Assembly (NCBI RefSeq): GCF_004770155.1
Contig: NZ_RQFA01000039.1
Location: forward strand, 34,551-98,550
Origin: Leptospira gomenensis
GTDB taxonomy: Bacteria; Spirochaetota; Leptospiria; Leptospirales; Leptospiraceae
DNA length: 64,000 nucleotides
Direction: 5' to 3'
In this document: positions 23,576 through 38,679 of the stretch, one piece after another
How positions within the stretch are numbered: the first letter of the stretch is position 1
Layout: each line of letters begins with the position of its first letter
The notes under the pieces: generated by a model
What the model was told of the DNA's origin: nothing
Seen by the model: only the letters and a program-made list of their open reading frames with translations
Databases searched by the model: none
Program-made: the position numbers and the translations under genes

Positions 23576-24973
23576 CTAAAACTGGAAGTAGATAAAATCC
23601 TGACTTTTTCCGGCGTAATTGGACAAAAGCAGCACGAGCAATATAAGAAAACCAAAAATTAAGGTTTTCTTATACTTTAGATAAAAGCGGGGGGTTTTCT
23701 CGAAATATTCCAATGTATGAAGCAGAATTCCTCCGATCAGAAACGGTGCGATCAGATCGGGACGTAGTACGTTTGTACCCGAGGACGCAAACCAACGAAT
23801 TCCGTGATCCATGATGTACCAGGCGTCCCCTAAACTTTGAGAACGGAAAAAAACGGCTCCGATGACGAATATGGTATAGATGAACAAGGCCCTGGTTACG
23901 AACCAGAAAATCCCTTTTTCGGGAAGTTTAGGAAGCCCCAGTTTATCGATCAATCGATCCGCGACGAGACATACCCCGTGCCAAAAACCCCAAAGGACAT
24001 ACGTCCAACTCGCGCCGTGCCAAAAGCCGCCTAACGTAAACGTAACGATCAAATTGAGATAAATCCTCGGCTCGGAGGTTCTGGATCCGCCGAGCGGAAT
24101 GTATATATAATCCCTAAGCCAAGTGGCCAACGTTATGTGCCATCGGCGCCAAAGATCCTGGATGCTTTGGCTGAAAAAAGGCGCTCGAAAATTGACGGGT
24201 ATGTTGAATCCCATCAGAAACGCACATCCTCTCGCGATGTCCGTATACCCGCTGAAATCGCAATATACCTGCCATGTGAATCCCTGGACCGCGAGAAAAA
24301 GCGAATAACCGTCGTATTCCGTCGGATTCCGGAAAACCGGATCCACCAACGAGGAGATATTGTCGGCGACCAGAATTTTTTTCGCGATGCCCAGTCCCAA
24401 CAAATACAAACCCGCATATACGTAAGAGGGTTTGATTCTTACTTTGTCCAAGACCGGAAAAAAATCCTGATGTCTCATGATCGGTCCCGCGACCAACTGC
24501 GGAAAAAACAGGATAAAAAGGACGAATCGGAAAAACCCGACGTCTTCAAGGATCTTACCGCGGTATACGTCCACCACAAAGGCTATGATCTGAAACGTAT
24601 AAAAACTGATCGCCAACGGCAATACGATCTGAAAGCCGTACGTCTTTTGATCCAGAAATCCCCAACCCGTCCAAGCGTAAAAATTATCCGTAAAAAAATA
24701 GAAGTATTTAAAGATCCCGAGATTTATCAGATCCAAAACCACGATCGCACGTAGTACGGCGACGTTTCGATTTCGAAACAGGCTTTTTACCGCGAGATAA
24801 TTTATATAAAGAATCGCTAATAGATGAAAGAGAAACGGAACGCTCCATGTCGCGTAAAAAACGAGGGAACCGATTACGATCACCCATTCCCTGTATTTTC
24901 TTCCGTCGTGCGCCCAATAAAAGACGTAGACTACTAGAAAAAAAAGGAGAAAGAGAGTGGAAGTGAAGATCAT
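23576..24973 (-). CDS. MBOAT family O-acyltransferase (first copy)
   Basis: 465 residues, polytopic. MBOAT features: VAGPIMRHQDFFPVL, DFSGYTDIARGCAFLMGFNIPVNF, LWRRWHITLATWLRDYIYIPLGGSR and LGGFWHGASWTYVLWGFWHG with the invariant membrane His. It resembles AlgI/DltB, which acylate alginate or teichoic acids. It overlaps the upstream SGNH gene by 4 bp, part of a MBOAT-SGNH-MBOAT-SGNH run on the minus strand. The acyl donor and acceptor are unknown. Confidence 0.92.
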   Translation of the reverse strand: MIFTSTLFLLFFLVVYVFYWAHDGRKYREWVIVIGSLVFYATWSVPFLFHLLAILYINYLAVKSLFRNRNVAVLRAIVVLDLINLGIFKYFYFFTDNFYAWTGWGFLDQKTYGFQIVLPLAISFYTFQIIAFVVDVYRGKILEDVGFFRFVLFILFFPQLVAGPIMRHQDFFPVLDKVRIKPSYVYAGLYLLGLGIAKKILVADNISSLVDPVFRNPTEYDGYSLFLAVQGFTWQVYCDFSGYTDIARGCAFLMGFNIPVNFRAPFFSQSIQDLWRRWHITLATWLRDYIYIPLGGSRTSEPRIYLNLIVTFTLGGFWHGASWTYVLWGFWHGVCLVADRLIDKLGLPKLPEKGIFWFVTRALFIYTIFVIGAVFFRSQSLGDAWYIMDHGIRWFASSGTNVLRPDLIAPFLIGGILLHTLEYFEKTPRFYLKYKKTLIFGFLILLVLLLSNYAGKSQDFIYFQF

Positions 24974-26130
24974 TTCTTTTCCTTGCTTAATATCGACTTA
25001 AGATCTTTGGAAAAAGTATAGGTGAGTTTTTCCATTCCGATACGATTGAGATGGATAAGATCGTAATAATAATCCCCGTTGTTCGGACCGTCCAAAAGAG
25101 TCTGATAATCCAAAAGAGGAACCGGGTGTTCCGGATGAATTCTGTTCAACTCGCGTTTCCAAACTTCGTTACGCTCCGTTAGACGCCATTCCTGGATGAG
25201 CTGGCTGTAGGGAGCCACGACCCCGATGATTTCGATCTCCTGTCCGTTTTCTCTGCCGATTCTGCGGATTTCGTCGTGAAGGATTTTCAGACGATCGAAG
25301 TATTGTTTCGTAATCTCGTCCTCTCGCGCGTCGGTCAAAGGATTGCTGGACAACACACACGTATCGAAGATCGCCTTTTTATGAAAACGATCCGAGCCTT
25401 CCGGAAACGGAAGGCCGTTTGCGGGATTGGTTTTTTCCACGCAGTCGGGAACGTCTTTAATCGAGTACATGCTTATTTTTTCCCGGTACGAATTTTCGTA
25501 ATCCCAAGGATCTGCATTCTCCGTTTTAAAGCGTTTTCCTATATCCTTAATCCGTTTGGAAGGACCGAGGATCAGATCCTGAATGTCCCTTCGATACGCG
25601 ATCGACTTCAATGTAATATAAGCCAGATCGTCCACTTCCACCTTATACCCGAAATCATAAATTCTAGGATATACTTTCAATCGGTCGAACTCGGAGATCA
25701 TCGCGAGAGTATGCAGGTTAAGAATTTTTTGACCGACCCAAGGAGTGGTGATCTCGAAGACGTGGACGACCGTTTTGACGTTTTTAAAATGGGGAAGCGT
25801 CTTTAATACGGCGAGATCCTGTACGATCAGTTCGGTTCCCGGAATGGCGATCGATTGCACTTTTTTTCCGAGCGGAGCGAGTTCCCGATTGAGAATGGGC
25901 AAAGACAAACCCTGATACGCGACGGAGGTGCCGACGATGAGGACGTCCGGATCGAATTCCTTTTGTTTATCGATCACGTGATTCGTAATTCTCGAAACGT
26001 TGGCAGCATACGAATTCTTCTTCAAAAAAGGACGATAACATCCGAACTGCATTCCGGTTTCGATCAAAATCAGAACGAGCACTGGGATCCAAAATTTGGA
26101 ATCTTTGAAAAACGCTACGTATTCTTTCAT
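24970..26130 (-). CDS. SGNH-hydrolase-like membrane-anchored protein
   Basis: 386 residues. N-terminal membrane helix (FWIPVLVLILIETGMQF), block I as IVGTSVAYQGLS with the Ser nucleophile position, and a C-terminal YYDLIHLNRIG in which Asp and His form the catalytic pair (DxxH). It lies between two MBOAT genes: 15 bp after the one upstream and overlapping the one downstream by 4 bp. By analogy with AlgJ/DltD it should act outside the membrane in O-acylation of a surface polysaccharide. Confidence 0.75.
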   Translation of the reverse strand: MKEYVAFFKDSKFWIPVLVLILIETGMQFGCYRPFLKKNSYAANVSRITNHVIDKQKEFDPDVLIVGTSVAYQGLSLPILNRELAPLGKKVQSIAIPGTELIVQDLAVLKTLPHFKNVKTVVHVFEITTPWVGQKILNLHTLAMISEFDRLKVYPRIYDFGYKVEVDDLAYITLKSIAYRRDIQDLILGPSKRIKDIGKRFKTENADPWDYENSYREKISMYSIKDVPDCVEKTNPANGLPFPEGSDRFHKKAIFDTCVLSSNPLTDAREDEITKQYFDRLKILHDEIRRIGRENGQEIEIIGVVAPYSQLIQEWRLTERNEVWKRELNRIHPEHPVPLLDYQTLLDGPNNGDYYYDLIHLNRIGMEKLTYTFSKDLKSILSKEKK

Positions 26131-26145
26131 GACGGATTTATATTC

Positions 26146-27561
<1,416 letters not shown>

Positions 27562-27656
27562 AATCGTCTTGTTTCGGTCCTTTGAAAAGACCCGAAGAGC
27601 AGTTTTTCAAACTAGAATATCCTTACAACATCAATTTGGACCGGTTCCGTCCTTGA

Positions 27657-29042
27657 TTACGGCTCCCACAACCCGTTTTTCCGAGATTCGGTTTCGGGAG
27701 GATAAACCGTTTCCGGTAAAATGGAATCCAATTTGAATTCGATTCCTTCGATATAACTTACGCTTTTTTTTACGGAACGGGGATAAGTGGAATAACCGAA
27801 ATTCACCAAAAACAACAACGTCACCCAAACGATTAGGATCGTATGTGCTACGGCCCGACTTCCGTATCGTAGGGAATTTCGTTCCAAGGATTGAAAACAA
27901 AGCGCCGCGAGAAGAATCATTCCGATCGAGGTTCCTACCCAAAACTCGAAAAAATATCCCTCCCACCAAGTGTAAAAAACGATCGAAGGCACCAACCAAA
28001 AAGCGAACAAAAGGACTTCGGGACGGAATTTTTTCCAGATCGTTCTTATGTTTATCAAGAACACAGAAAGAACGGAGATCCAAAAAACGAGATTGAGGTT
28101 GTAAGGAACCGTTTCCCGGGAGTTCCAATCGTTCCACCGAACTCGTAATCCGTTCTTTACGCCTTCGAAGTTGAGAAACGCATCCCCGATTCCACGATAG
28201 AAATTGAGTACATAATTTTTCGAATCCGGCGAATTCCCCCATTTGTCCTTGGTCGCGTATAAAAAAAGCCAATTCGCAAAGTTTCTTTCGCTGTCCAACG
28301 GCGCGGATAAATTGCGGTTGAGGACGATAAAACCGACGTATAAATAGGAAAGGGTCAAAATTCCGACGAGGACGAAACAATACGTCAAGGAGAATCTCAA
28401 CTTTTTGGAAAACGAAAAGTCTCCGCCTTTCCAAGTCGGAGAACAAAACATCGAAACTGGGACCAAGGGCAAAAACAATACGTCCGTCTGGTGGAAATAG
28501 ACGCTCCATAACTGTACGAAAAAAAGTACGGATATCGAAAACGGGGAATGACCTTTTCTCGCGTAATAGACACAGAGCAGATACAACGATGCGGTGAGAC
28601 AGGAATGGATCAAAGGAGTGTCGTTGTGTTGCGCGTAAAACCAGAACGCCTGGGAGCAGTGGACCGCGAGACCTAGTATAAAGGCGCCTAACGTGTCTGC
28701 GTAGATTTTACGGTACATCCAGATAAAAAAGAAAAGGAACAACAGAGCGGAACAAAGGATACGAAGCCTAAGACCGAACATCACAGATTCCTTTCCGAAC
28801 CATTCCCTCCATAGCTTAAGGTAAAGATAACCGGTGCTTTCGAATCCTAAATGGTGCGGGTTATAAAAGATCCTCCAGAGGAGATCGGAGTTTATGTTGT
28901 AGGCGTATACGATCGCGTCCCAATCGTAATGTCTCGAAAGAAAACGAAGATCGAAAAAGAACAGACAAAGTATAAAAAGCGCGAGAAAACCGGTGAAAAT
29001 TCCGTTACGGGAAAATCCCGTCCTTTCCGAAAAGAAGCGCAT
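27657..29042 (-). CDS. Polytopic membrane protein, GT-C glycosyltransferase-like
   Basis: 461 residues with about eleven membrane segments. The first luminal loop contains SRHYDWDAIVYAYNINSDL, an acidic motif in the place where GT-C transferases (family 39/83 and relatives) carry the catalytic Asp. No stronger family signature was found. It is the last gene of an operon with a GT87-like protein, a GT4 glycosyltransferase and a small membrane protein, 9 bp after the latter, which supports a role in glycan assembly. Confidence 0.6.
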   Translation of the reverse strand: MRFFSERTGFSRNGIFTGFLALFILCLFFFDLRFLSRHYDWDAIVYAYNINSDLLWRIFYNPHHLGFESTGYLYLKLWREWFGKESVMFGLRLRILCSALLFLFFFIWMYRKIYADTLGAFILGLAVHCSQAFWFYAQHNDTPLIHSCLTASLYLLCVYYARKGHSPFSISVLFFVQLWSVYFHQTDVLFLPLVPVSMFCSPTWKGGDFSFSKKLRFSLTYCFVLVGILTLSYLYVGFIVLNRNLSAPLDSERNFANWLFLYATKDKWGNSPDSKNYVLNFYRGIGDAFLNFEGVKNGLRVRWNDWNSRETVPYNLNLVFWISVLSVFLINIRTIWKKFRPEVLLFAFWLVPSIVFYTWWEGYFFEFWVGTSIGMILLAALCFQSLERNSLRYGSRAVAHTILIVWVTLLFLVNFGYSTYPRSVKKSVSYIEGIEFKLDSILPETVYPPETESRKNGLWEP

Positions 29043-29051
29043 TCTTTTTTT

Positions 29052-29638
29052 CTAATATAAGGACAAGCCGCGGAGTAAGTCGCCGTTTTTTTTCCGGAAA
29101 AAATACGGGCTTATAAAACCCCGACCCTCGACGCCGTCCATATCCGGTAACGAGATCACAATTCTCTCCAATCCCAGAAGTTTTCGCAAAACACCTGTTT
29201 GGTGGATAAACCGGGCTCCGCTTTCGGTCCGCTTCCAACGGAGAATGTTCCGACCCGTCAAAGAGCGGGTTTCCAGATATAATACGTCTCCCCGGAGATA
29301 TACGGAAGTGAAAACGCTTCCCCGTAGAAAACGGATCCAGTCGAACACGAAGGCAAGACCGATATAACCGAAGACGAGATATCCGGCCGAGGAATACAAA
29401 AGCGGATTCTGCAAAATCGGAAGATTGAGCACCTTGGGAATGAGCAAAAACTCCACAAAACGACGCAGATATTCGGACGCGAATCCGCCTAACGAGTAAC
29501 ATACGTAAAGCGCTCCTCCCAAAACGAACGTCATCACAACGGGTGGCAAAAAATTAATCCGAAGAATCGCGGAAGAAACGTCCGCTTCCCCTCCGTTTAA
29601 GGAATCCCAACCGGGATAAATTCTTTTTCGATTTCGTT

Positions 29639-29642
<4 letters not shown>
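29052..29642 (-). CDS. Small membrane protein, possible PH-like domain
   Basis: About 196 residues. Two long hydrophobic stretches (residues ~28-52 and ~83-108) are followed by a basic, beta-rich part (VYLRGDVLYLETRSLTGRNILRWKR) that recalls bacterial PH-domain (bPH2) membrane proteins; this is only a resemblance. The start is placed at ATG 29642 (MKRNRKRIY) because it forms an ATGA overlap with the stop of the glycosyltransferase, rather than 14 codons further upstream within that gene. Confidence 0.6.
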
Positions 29643-30790
<1,148 letters not shown>

Positions 30791-30798
30791 CGGAATGT

Positions 30799-32208
30799 TT
30801 ACTTGGTCGAAAGGTTCCTGGAAACGGGAGATTGGTCCTTAGACGTCGAACTCCCGGACGCGAACAAAAGCAGGACGTATTCGAAAATCGCGAAGTAAAG
30901 AAGATACGAAGCCATCATCAACCGTTCTTCCGCTCCACCTCCGATGATCGAACGATTGCATGCAAGAATCGTAATGGATCCGAGTAAAAAGAAAAATCCG
31001 ATTTTTTCCCGTTTCCAAAACAGACCCACACTTTCGACGGCCTTCCGCACCGGATTTTGTGTCGTCCTCCAAACCGGGGCCAGATCCGTTTCCGCGAATT
31101 TCCAAACCCGGTCCAACAATATTCCCGAAGGAACGATCAGGAATACGAACGCGTGCACCCAGGAAATCCCGCTGAAGATCACGGAAAAGACGAAAAGACA
31201 TCCTAACGCGAACGTTTCCTTTCCTTTAACAAACGTCTTGATGAAAAACGGGATCACGAGTCCGAGAGAAAGTACGTAGTAGATCGCCTTCACCGCGACC
31301 TCGGGGAGTTCCCGGAGAGGATATCCCAGTTGGGATTGATTGAGAACGTCCGCGTAGTTGAGAAAATATTTCGCAAGCGTAGCGTTCAAACTTTGGTTGT
31401 TTTTCCAAGCACGGAACAAAGGGGATTTAAGATAGTTATCCAAGACGAGCTGCTTCCAAGTCCAAGTCATCTCCAACGTGAACGCGGGTGCGTAGATACA
31501 GGGAAGGAGAATCCATAAACCGGAAAACAACAACGTATAAAGAACGGCCGCATAACGTTTGCGCGCGATAAAATAAAGCACGAACGCGCCCGGTGTGATT
31601 TTGATCACGATCGCGAGACCGAGCAAAAGACCGGAAAGCCAATCCTTTTCGGTATGGATCGCGAAGAGAATCAGAAAAATCAGAAGGAATCCTACTTGAT
31701 TGTTGTTCTGATGGTTTTCGATAAAACGGAGATTGAGAAGACAAAGCGCGAGGATAAAGGCGAAGTTCCACTTTCGATTCAACCGAAACGAAAGGATATA
31801 CAAGGAACCGAGAAACGCCAAAAAATTCAAACTCATAAAAACGGCGGAGGCCGCCTCGTACGGAAGATAAGAAATCGGAATGAGTAAAAACGCGAACGTA
31901 GGGGGATAAATATAAGAACCCAGTCCTTCCATCATTTCCTTGAGTTGCAGAAAAACTTTCGGTGTAAACGCTTCCTCGATTTTGATTTCACCCGATTTGA
32001 GTTTGGTCAGGATTTCGTCTATCTGTTCGAGGTTGTATAAATTCTCTCCTTGGGTGAAACGAACGGAGGCGTTGTAGTAGTCCTTAAAGTCGGAGCGATT
32101 CGAGGATTTGGAAATCCCGTTTATAAACAGAAGTGAAAAAAACAAGATCGTTCCCGCAAGAATCCAGGCGTTTCGGTCTTTCCATCGCATTCTGAAACAC
32201 TTTTCCAC
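30799..32208 (-). CDS. GT87-like (DUF2029) polyprenol-sugar-dependent glycosyltransferase
   Basis: 469 residues with about ten membrane helices. [17 protein letters not shown] near the N-terminus is the DUF2029/GT87 signature with the catalytic acidic residue, and [23 protein letters not shown] is the YPP motif seen in these mannosyltransferases. The frame opens at GTG 32208 with GAGG just upstream; ATG 18 bp further in is a possible alternative. It is the first gene of a four-gene glycan operon and diverges from queA across about 70 bp. Confidence 0.85.
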   Translation of the reverse strand: MEKCFRMRWKDRNAWILAGTILFFSLLFINGISKSSNRSDFKDYYNASVRFTQGENLYNLEQIDEILTKLKSGEIKIEEAFTPKVFLQLKEMMEGLGSYIYPPTFAFLLIPISYLPYEAASAVFMSLNFLAFLGSLYILSFRLNRKWNFAFILALCLLNLRFIENHQNNNQVGFLLIFLILFAIHTEKDWLSGLLLGLAIVIKITPGAFVLYFIARKRYAAVLYTLLFSGLWILLPCIYAPAFTLEMTWTWKQLVLDNYLKSPLFRAWKNNQSLNATLAKYFLNYADVLNQSQLGYPLRELPEVAVKAIYYVLSLGLVIPFFIKTFVKGKETFALGCLFVFSVIFSGISWVHAFVFLIVPSGILLDRVWKFAETDLAPVWRTTQNPVRKAVESVGLFWKREKIGFFFLLGSITILACNRSIIGGGAEERLMMASYLLYFAIFEYVLLLFASGSSTSKDQSPVSRNLSTK

Positions 32209-32278
32209 CGCACCTCAAAAGCCAACCAATAAAATTTTGGTTCACCTACGACGACTCCGCGGATCCACTGCAATTAGG

Positions 32279-33331
32279 ATGTTGTTCTCCGATTTGCAAG
32301 AATTCGAATTCGATTTACCAGAAGATAATATCGCAAGATTTCCGGCTTCACAAAGGGATGAAAGCAGACTGATGGTCGTCGATGCGGGATCGGGTTCGAT
32401 CCGAATCGAACCCGCGTTCAAAAACATTCTCGGTCACTTGCGGGAAGGGGACGTATTAGTCGCCAATCATACCAAGGTCAGCAAACGCAGGGTCTATCTT
32501 TCCCGGAACGATCGGATCCACGAGAGTATGTTTTTGGAAGCGGAAAACGGAGTTTGGAAGTGTAAGATCCGAAATTCAAAAAAGATAAAAACGGGAGACG
32601 TACTTCTCGACCATAAAACGAAATCCATCCGTTTTACGACGATCGATAAACGAGAAGAATTCGTATTCGTACGACCGGAGTCCTTTCTTAGCGAAGAAGA
32701 TTTCGATCGTATCGGAGAAATTCCGATTCCTCCCTATCTCAAACGCGAAGCGAATTCCGAAGACGAAATCCGCTATCAGACCTTGTTCGCAAAAACTCCG
32801 GGTTCGATCGCAGCTCCCACCGCAGGACTTCATTTTTCGGAGCGAATCTTCGAAGAATTAAAACTTAAAAAAATCGGATTGTATACTTTGGAACTTTCGG
32901 TCGGCTACGGAACCTTTCAACCTCTTACGGAAGAAAACTTTCTCCGCAAGAAACTACATCGCGAGGAATTCTTTTTGGACGATACGACCGCCGAGGCTCT
33001 CACAAAAGCCAAACGTGAAAAACGCAGAATCGTTTCGATCGGAACGACCACACTACGCGCGCTCGAATCCTGTTTCCATTCGGAAATAAATTCTTTCCAA
33101 TCGGGAAAAGGAAATACGGAACTGTTTATCCAACCCGAAGACGTATTGAAAAGTTGCGAAGGTTTGATCACCAACTTCCACCTTCCCGGTTCCAGCCTTC
33201 TATTGCTCGTGTCGGCGTTTGCGGGAAAACGGCTTCTACTGGACGCGTATCAAAAAGCGATTTCTGAGAATTTCCGGTTTTACTCCTACGGAGACGCGAT
33301 GTTGATTCTACGTCCGGAAGTTTCTGATTGA
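32279..33331 (+). CDS. queA: tRNA preQ1(34) S-adenosylmethionine ribosyltransferase-isomerase
   Basis: 350 residues. The protein starts [19 protein letters not shown], and contains [16 protein letters not shown], the [12 protein letters not shown] motif and [22 protein letters not shown], all diagnostic of QueA, which transfers ribose from SAM to preQ1 in tRNA to make epoxyqueuosine. The frame is open from 32108, but the extra 57 residues are unlike QueA and would overlap the divergent gene; ATG at 32279 gives the family length and N-terminus. Confidence 0.96.
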   Translation: MLFSDLQEFEFDLPEDNIARFPASQRDESRLMVVDAGSGSIRIEPAFKNILGHLREGDVLVANHTKVSKRRVYLSRNDRIHESMFLEAENGVWKCKIRNSKKIKTGDVLLDHKTKSIRFTTIDKREEFVFVRPESFLSEEDFDRIGEIPIPPYLKREANSEDEIRYQTLFAKTPGSIAAPTAGLHFSERIFEELKLKKIGLYTLELSVGYGTFQPLTEENFLRKKLHREEFFLDDTTAEALTKAKREKRRIVSIGTTTLRALESCFHSEINSFQSGKGNTELFIQPEDVLKSCEGLITNFHLPGSSLLLLVSAFAGKRLLLDAYQKAISENFRFYSYGDAMLILRPEVSD

Positions 33332-33364
33332 ACCCTCGGGCGAGTTCGTGAACCATCGTATTTA

Positions 33365-34983
<1,619 letters not shown>

Positions 34984-34984
<1 letters not shown>

Positions 34985-34999
34985 AAGGGTGCGCCCTTT
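34984..34999 (+). terminator. Short hairpin after the Lon-like gene
   Basis: AAAGGG-TGCG-CCCTTT immediately after the stop codon. The stem is 6 bp and no T-run follows, so this is a weak candidate terminator. Confidence 0.35.
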
Positions 35000-35139
35000 G
35001 TATGAGACAGAATCGAGTTCAAAATTCCTTTTTCGCCGGGATACCGATTTTGAAATCGACAAGAAAGAATCGGGACGTTTCATTTCGTATCATTTATAGG
35101 ATTCTCTTGGCTCAATTCCGTTTTTGGATCGTATGATAT

Positions 35140-35153
35140 ACTGGTAAACCAGT
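35140..35153. promoter_or_regulatory. Perfect palindrome upstream of the outer-membrane protein gene
   Basis: ACTGGT-AA-ACCAGT is a perfect 6-bp inverted repeat with a 2-bp centre, flanked by A/T-rich sequence (TATACTGG, CCAGTTAG), 111 bp before the ATG at 35264. Shape and position suit a dimeric repressor site. The regulator is unknown. Confidence 0.4.
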
Positions 35154-35263
35154 TAGAGACGGTGATTTCGGATTCTTCCTTATGCAAAGGAACCCGCAGT
35201 TCGAATTTCGGATCATTCCGTTTGTGAAAGTCACTTTTGTTACGAAATGCCGATAGTAAAACT

Positions 35264-36643
35264 ATGAGATTGATCGGAGCGTTCAACATCCAATCATCCC
35301 TTTTGATCAGCGGAATTTCCGCGGCTGGTCTGGGCGTACTCATCTCTCTCGCTCAGGTTCGGGAACCGGATCCTTTCGCGATTCCGGAAACTTCCCCGTA
35401 TCATAAAACGGAAAAAAATCCGACTCCGACAAGGCAAGACGCCGAGAAAAAAAATCCGTCCGTGCGGACTTTTTCCGCTTGGACATTCCGCAAACCGGCC
35501 GTTCCCTCCGATGAACTCGGTTCGAATTCCGGAATCGACGAAGACCGAGAATTTTCCTTTCTTCAACCGGGCCTCGGCGGAAGTCGTCCGTTTCTCCCTG
35601 GGAGAAACACGATCCACAACACACCCGATTTTCTGTGGAGCGATTCCAACCAATTATGGACGGGATCGAAATTTTTCGGCGGGAAACAGGGGAACGTTCA
35701 GTTGATTTCCTCGATCCTTCCCGCACAACCGTTTGCGGATTCGGCTCCGACTTTTAAAGGACGCAAATCGGATCCGTTCGGAAGCGGAGATAGGACCGGA
35801 GTCAATCAATCCACGTTAGACGCTCTTGAACTCAGCTACACTCTTGTTCCGGGAGTGGAGGCGATCCTAAAAACGGGCAACACCCTTCCTTACACTTCCG
35901 ATCATAAGGAACAGGGATATTCCATGGCGGGATTTTCCTTTAAACCGAACGAGTTCATTAGCGCTCGAATCGTTTCGGGAAGTTCTTTCGGAAACGCTGG
36001 CCTTTCCTCGAACCGAGTATTTTCCTCCGCAACGAATCCACAAACGACGAATCCGGATCCGAACATCGGACAAAATCCGATTTTAAGAAATCAAGCGATG
36101 GGAAGCGGAGGAGGAAGAGTCATCGAATGGCAAGCGAGCATACAACCCGTTAAACGAATCTCGTTTCAAACTTCTGTTTTCAACAAGGAAAAAGAAAGAG
36201 GATATTACAATCCCGAAGCGGCGCGTTTTTCGATGTTCATCGATTTAACGAAGATCGTTCTGAATATACGATACAGTTATACCGCGGATCCTACGGTAAA
36301 AAACAACGGGCTTTACATCACTCCGGAATCGGACGCGACCACTTTGGGTTTTACGATGTTGCTCGATCCTGCGGGAAGATATTCCCTCTTTTTCGGAAAC
36401 AACTATTATAATCTCATGTCTCAGAGAAACACGGGGATCAACCAAGTGGAAGAACCGCTTCGTTCTTTTTCGGCGAGTTTTCGCGGGAAAACGGGATTTC
36501 AAAACGCGATCTTTTTTATGAACTTCCGCAACAACCTTTCCAAGGGAGTGATTTACACAGACGTGGGTCCGTTCCGTCTTCCCGCTTATTCCCAGTATTA
36601 TACGGAGTATTTCACTTCTTTGGGAATGGAGCTTTCTTTCTAA
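35264..36643 (+). CDS. Predicted outer-membrane beta-barrel protein
   Basis: About 459 residues. A hydrophobic N-terminal segment ([19 protein letters not shown]) acts as signal peptide or anchor. The rest has alternating amphipathic strands with many aromatic girdle residues ([34 protein letters not shown]) and ends in [11 protein letters not shown], a terminal Phe as in outer-membrane barrels assembled by BamA. No named family was recognised. The frame opens at TTG 35237, but ATG at 35264 is a more likely start. A palindrome lies upstream. Function unknown. Confidence 0.65.
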   Translation: MRLIGAFNIQSSLLISGISAAGLGVLISLAQVREPDPFAIPETSPYHKTEKNPTPTRQDAEKKNPSVRTFSAWTFRKPAVPSDELGSNSGIDEDREFSFLQPGLGGSRPFLPGRNTIHNTPDFLWSDSNQLWTGSKFFGGKQGNVQLISSILPAQPFADSAPTFKGRKSDPFGSGDRTGVNQSTLDALELSYTLVPGVEAILKTGNTLPYTSDHKEQGYSMAGFSFKPNEFISARIVSGSSFGNAGLSSNRVFSSATNPQTTNPDPNIGQNPILRNQAMGSGGGRVIEWQASIQPVKRISFQTSVFNKEKERGYYNPEAARFSMFIDLTKIVLNIRYSYTADPTVKNNGLYITPESDATTLGFTMLLDPAGRYSLFFGNNYYNLMSQRNTGINQVEEPLRSFSASFRGKTGFQNAIFFMNFRNNLSKGVIYTDVGPFRLPAYSQYYTEYFTSLGMELSF

Positions 36644-36759
36644 GCCGACTTTTCTAGTTGCCCGTTTTTTACCCGCCGAAAACCTGAACGGAAGAATCGA
36701 ACGTTTCCGTGTTAGCGGCGTTACGTCTTCGATCGAAACCATCGCAAAGGATTTTTAGG

Positions 36760-37068
36760 ATGTTCGGCAATAAGTTAGAATCGATGAAACAGATGAATCA
36801 AATGCGCGTTAAGATGAAACGTTTGGAAAAGGATTTGATGGCCCTTTCCTTTGAGGCGAAATCGAAAAACGATTTGGTGACCTGCATCTCGGACGGGAAA
36901 CTCAATATCAAGGACATCCTCATAGAGGACGAACTTCTGGCCAAAAACGATAAAAAACTTCTTCAAAAAAGCGTAAAACAAGCGGTCACCCGTTCTTTGG
37001 AACTGGCTCAAAAAGCGGCCGAGGAAAAAATGGGGGAGTTTCGGGGAATGATGCCCGGTTTCGAATGA
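36760..37068 (+). CDS. YbaB/EbfC family nucleoid-associated protein
   Basis: About 102 residues starting MFGNKLESMKQMNQMRVKMKRLEKDL, the long N-terminal helix of the family, followed by the small beta region (LVTCISDGKLNIKDILIEDELL) and a C-terminal helix ending with MGEFRGMMPGFE. YbaB-type proteins form tweezer-shaped dimers that bind DNA and often lie beside dnaX-recR. That neighbour is absent here. ATG 36760 has AAAGGA upstream; the longer frame from 36709 is not like the family. Confidence 0.88.
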   Translation: MFGNKLESMKQMNQMRVKMKRLEKDLMALSFEAKSKNDLVTCISDGKLNIKDILIEDELLAKNDKKLLQKSVKQAVTRSLELAQKAAEEKMGEFRGMMPGFE

Positions 37069-37099
37069 TCGTAGATCATTTGCAATCGTCTATTTGAAA

Positions 37100-37850
37100 T
37101 TCGTATTCGATTCTTTGAAACTCGGATTTTTCCTCTTTGGAAGAAACGAGGGACGGCGACGTTTGACCCGGACGGAACGGATCCGGAAATCCCGAACGTA
37201 TCTACGCCTAACTTTACTTTGGCGATCGTCGTTTCGGGTTCTCCCGTGGAAAGCCAGAAAAAGGAAGAGAACAATCGAAGGAACGCTACTCCGCCGGAAA
37301 AACCAAAATCTTTCTTTTGAACGGGAGACAATCCGTTCACCGCAGATGAAGACAAAAAAATCCGCGCCAAACTTTGTGCGTTATGCGCTCTTTGCGGAGC
37401 GCCGCGAACCGTCTCTCTGAAAAAGTCATTTCTACGTTCCGAGTCGGGGCCGGAAATCCGATGTATAAAACCTACCGCGGAGGAACCAGCAGGAGAGCGG
37501 ATATCGTTGAAAAGAAAATCGTTCGAATCGAAAAAGCCGACCAAAATGGAAGCGTCGGGCGAACCTCATCATCCCGAATCTCCAAAAATAGGAGATCGAT
37601 TTTTTCCGTTTTGATCGATACAGGAAGCGGTTTCAAAGACCGCCGATTCCGGTTAAAATCAAGGCCTAGACGAATTCGGCTCCGATTTGTTTCGTTGAAT
37701 CCGATAGAAAGACGAAGGGAAAAACGGTATCTAAGGAACAGGCCTCGAAAAAAATACAACCGGTAGAATCCGAACCCATAGACAAACTCGTATTTCGAAT
37801 CCGGTTTTCAGCGAAGTCATTGGACCAATCCTAGGAAACGCAGGAACGAT
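37100..37850 (+). pseudogene. Decayed protein-coding gene
   Basis: This 840-bp gap between ybaB and the next lipoprotein has stretches that read like protein in changing frames. From 37162 one frame gives FDPDGTDPEIPNVS and later TLAIVVSGSPVESQKK, with a stop at 37318; the same frame resumes TGDNPFTADEDKKIRAKL and then runs on, while a shifted frame gives STFRVGAGNPMYKTYRGG from ~37427. Another frame near 37690 reads KTKGKTVSKEQASKKIQP. The pattern suggests a gene broken by at least one stop and one or two frameshifts. The family is not recognised. Minus-strand frames here look like shadows. Confidence 0.4.
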
Positions 37851-37907
37851 ACGCGAGTTCCGCCTATGTCGTTGGAATCTTTTTTCGTTCTATGAGGAGC
37901 AACCAAA

Positions 37908-38675
37908 TTGGATCCGCTATTTCCTAAGTCTCGTCCTCTCATTCGGTCCGTTCCGCCGTTTGCCCTGGTTTTGACGACCGCGTTTTTTTTATTTTCGGTT
38001 TGCTCCTTTCCCGAGGAAAAAAAAGATCCGAGGCGGAGCTTCGTTCCGATCGTTTCGGGAGAATACTATTCCCGAATACGAACCTTGGAAGAGGGATATT
38101 TCGTGCGACAACTGTTCTTGGATCTGGAACGCAAACATCCCAAATTCGTATTCACACAATTGAGCGTTACCAAAAGTAAAAACCGGGAAGAAACCAGGAT
38201 CGAAGGGAAGGCGGTTCGAGAAAACGGTTTTCTCCGTTTGGTTCCGGAATCCTGTAGGATGTTCACCAATCGGGAATCCGGAAATCGCTGGGCTCTTCTC
38301 AGGGCCTACGATTGTGATCATCTTTCTTTCGAGTTGGAATCCAAGGAACCCAACCGAATTTCCGTTTCCCCCGATTTTATTCCGGGAACGCCCGCCTCCG
38401 AATACAGAAAGGCGGCTTCTTCGGAAACGCGTCGTATCAGCGCGCTCGTATTGGAAAGCGGAGGAAAAATTCTCGAAGTCTGGGGATTGCGACTTTCACG
38501 CGTACGTAAGAACGCGTTCCTAGTTTTGGAAAAGGAAAACGGGAAACGATATCCCGTCCGAGCCTTGGAAACGGTGGAAACCACGGGACAGGTTTCCGCG
38601 GAAGGGATTCCAGTCGAAAAAGGGGATATACTACTGTACACGAATCCGGGAGAAGCGGGTCCATTAAAATATTAA
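37908..38675 (+). CDS. Hypothetical lipoprotein
   Basis: 255 residues. TTG start at 37908 with a strong GAGGAG ribosome site (37894-37899) 8 nt upstream. The N-terminus carries a basic stretch, hydrophobic core and lipobox ([12 protein letters not shown]), Cys about residue 32. The mature part has a paired segment pattern ([42 protein letters not shown]) without a recognised domain. It converges with the LRR lipoprotein, 5 bp apart. Function unknown. Confidence 0.7.
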   Translation: MDPLFPKSRPLIRSVPPFALVLTTAFFLFSVCSFPEEKKDPRRSFVPIVSGEYYSRIRTLEEGYFVRQLFLDLERKHPKFVFTQLSVTKSKNREETRIEGKAVRENGFLRLVPESCRMFTNRESGNRWALLRAYDCDHLSFELESKEPNRISVSPDFIPGTPASEYRKAASSETRRISALVLESGGKILEVWGLRLSRVRKNAFLVLEKENGKRYPVRALETVETTGQVSAEGIPVEKGDILLYTNPGEAGPLKY

Positions 38676-38679
38676 AGTA

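Noticed and set aside
35080..35343. Minus-strand frame of 87 codons upstream of the outer-membrane protein gene
   Set aside because: Covers the promoter and palindrome and overlaps the start of the real gene antisense; no ribosome site.
37008..37544. Minus-strand frame of 178 codons overlapping ybaB
   Set aside because: It runs antisense into ybaB and mirrors the plus-strand decayed gene; no signal or motif supports it.
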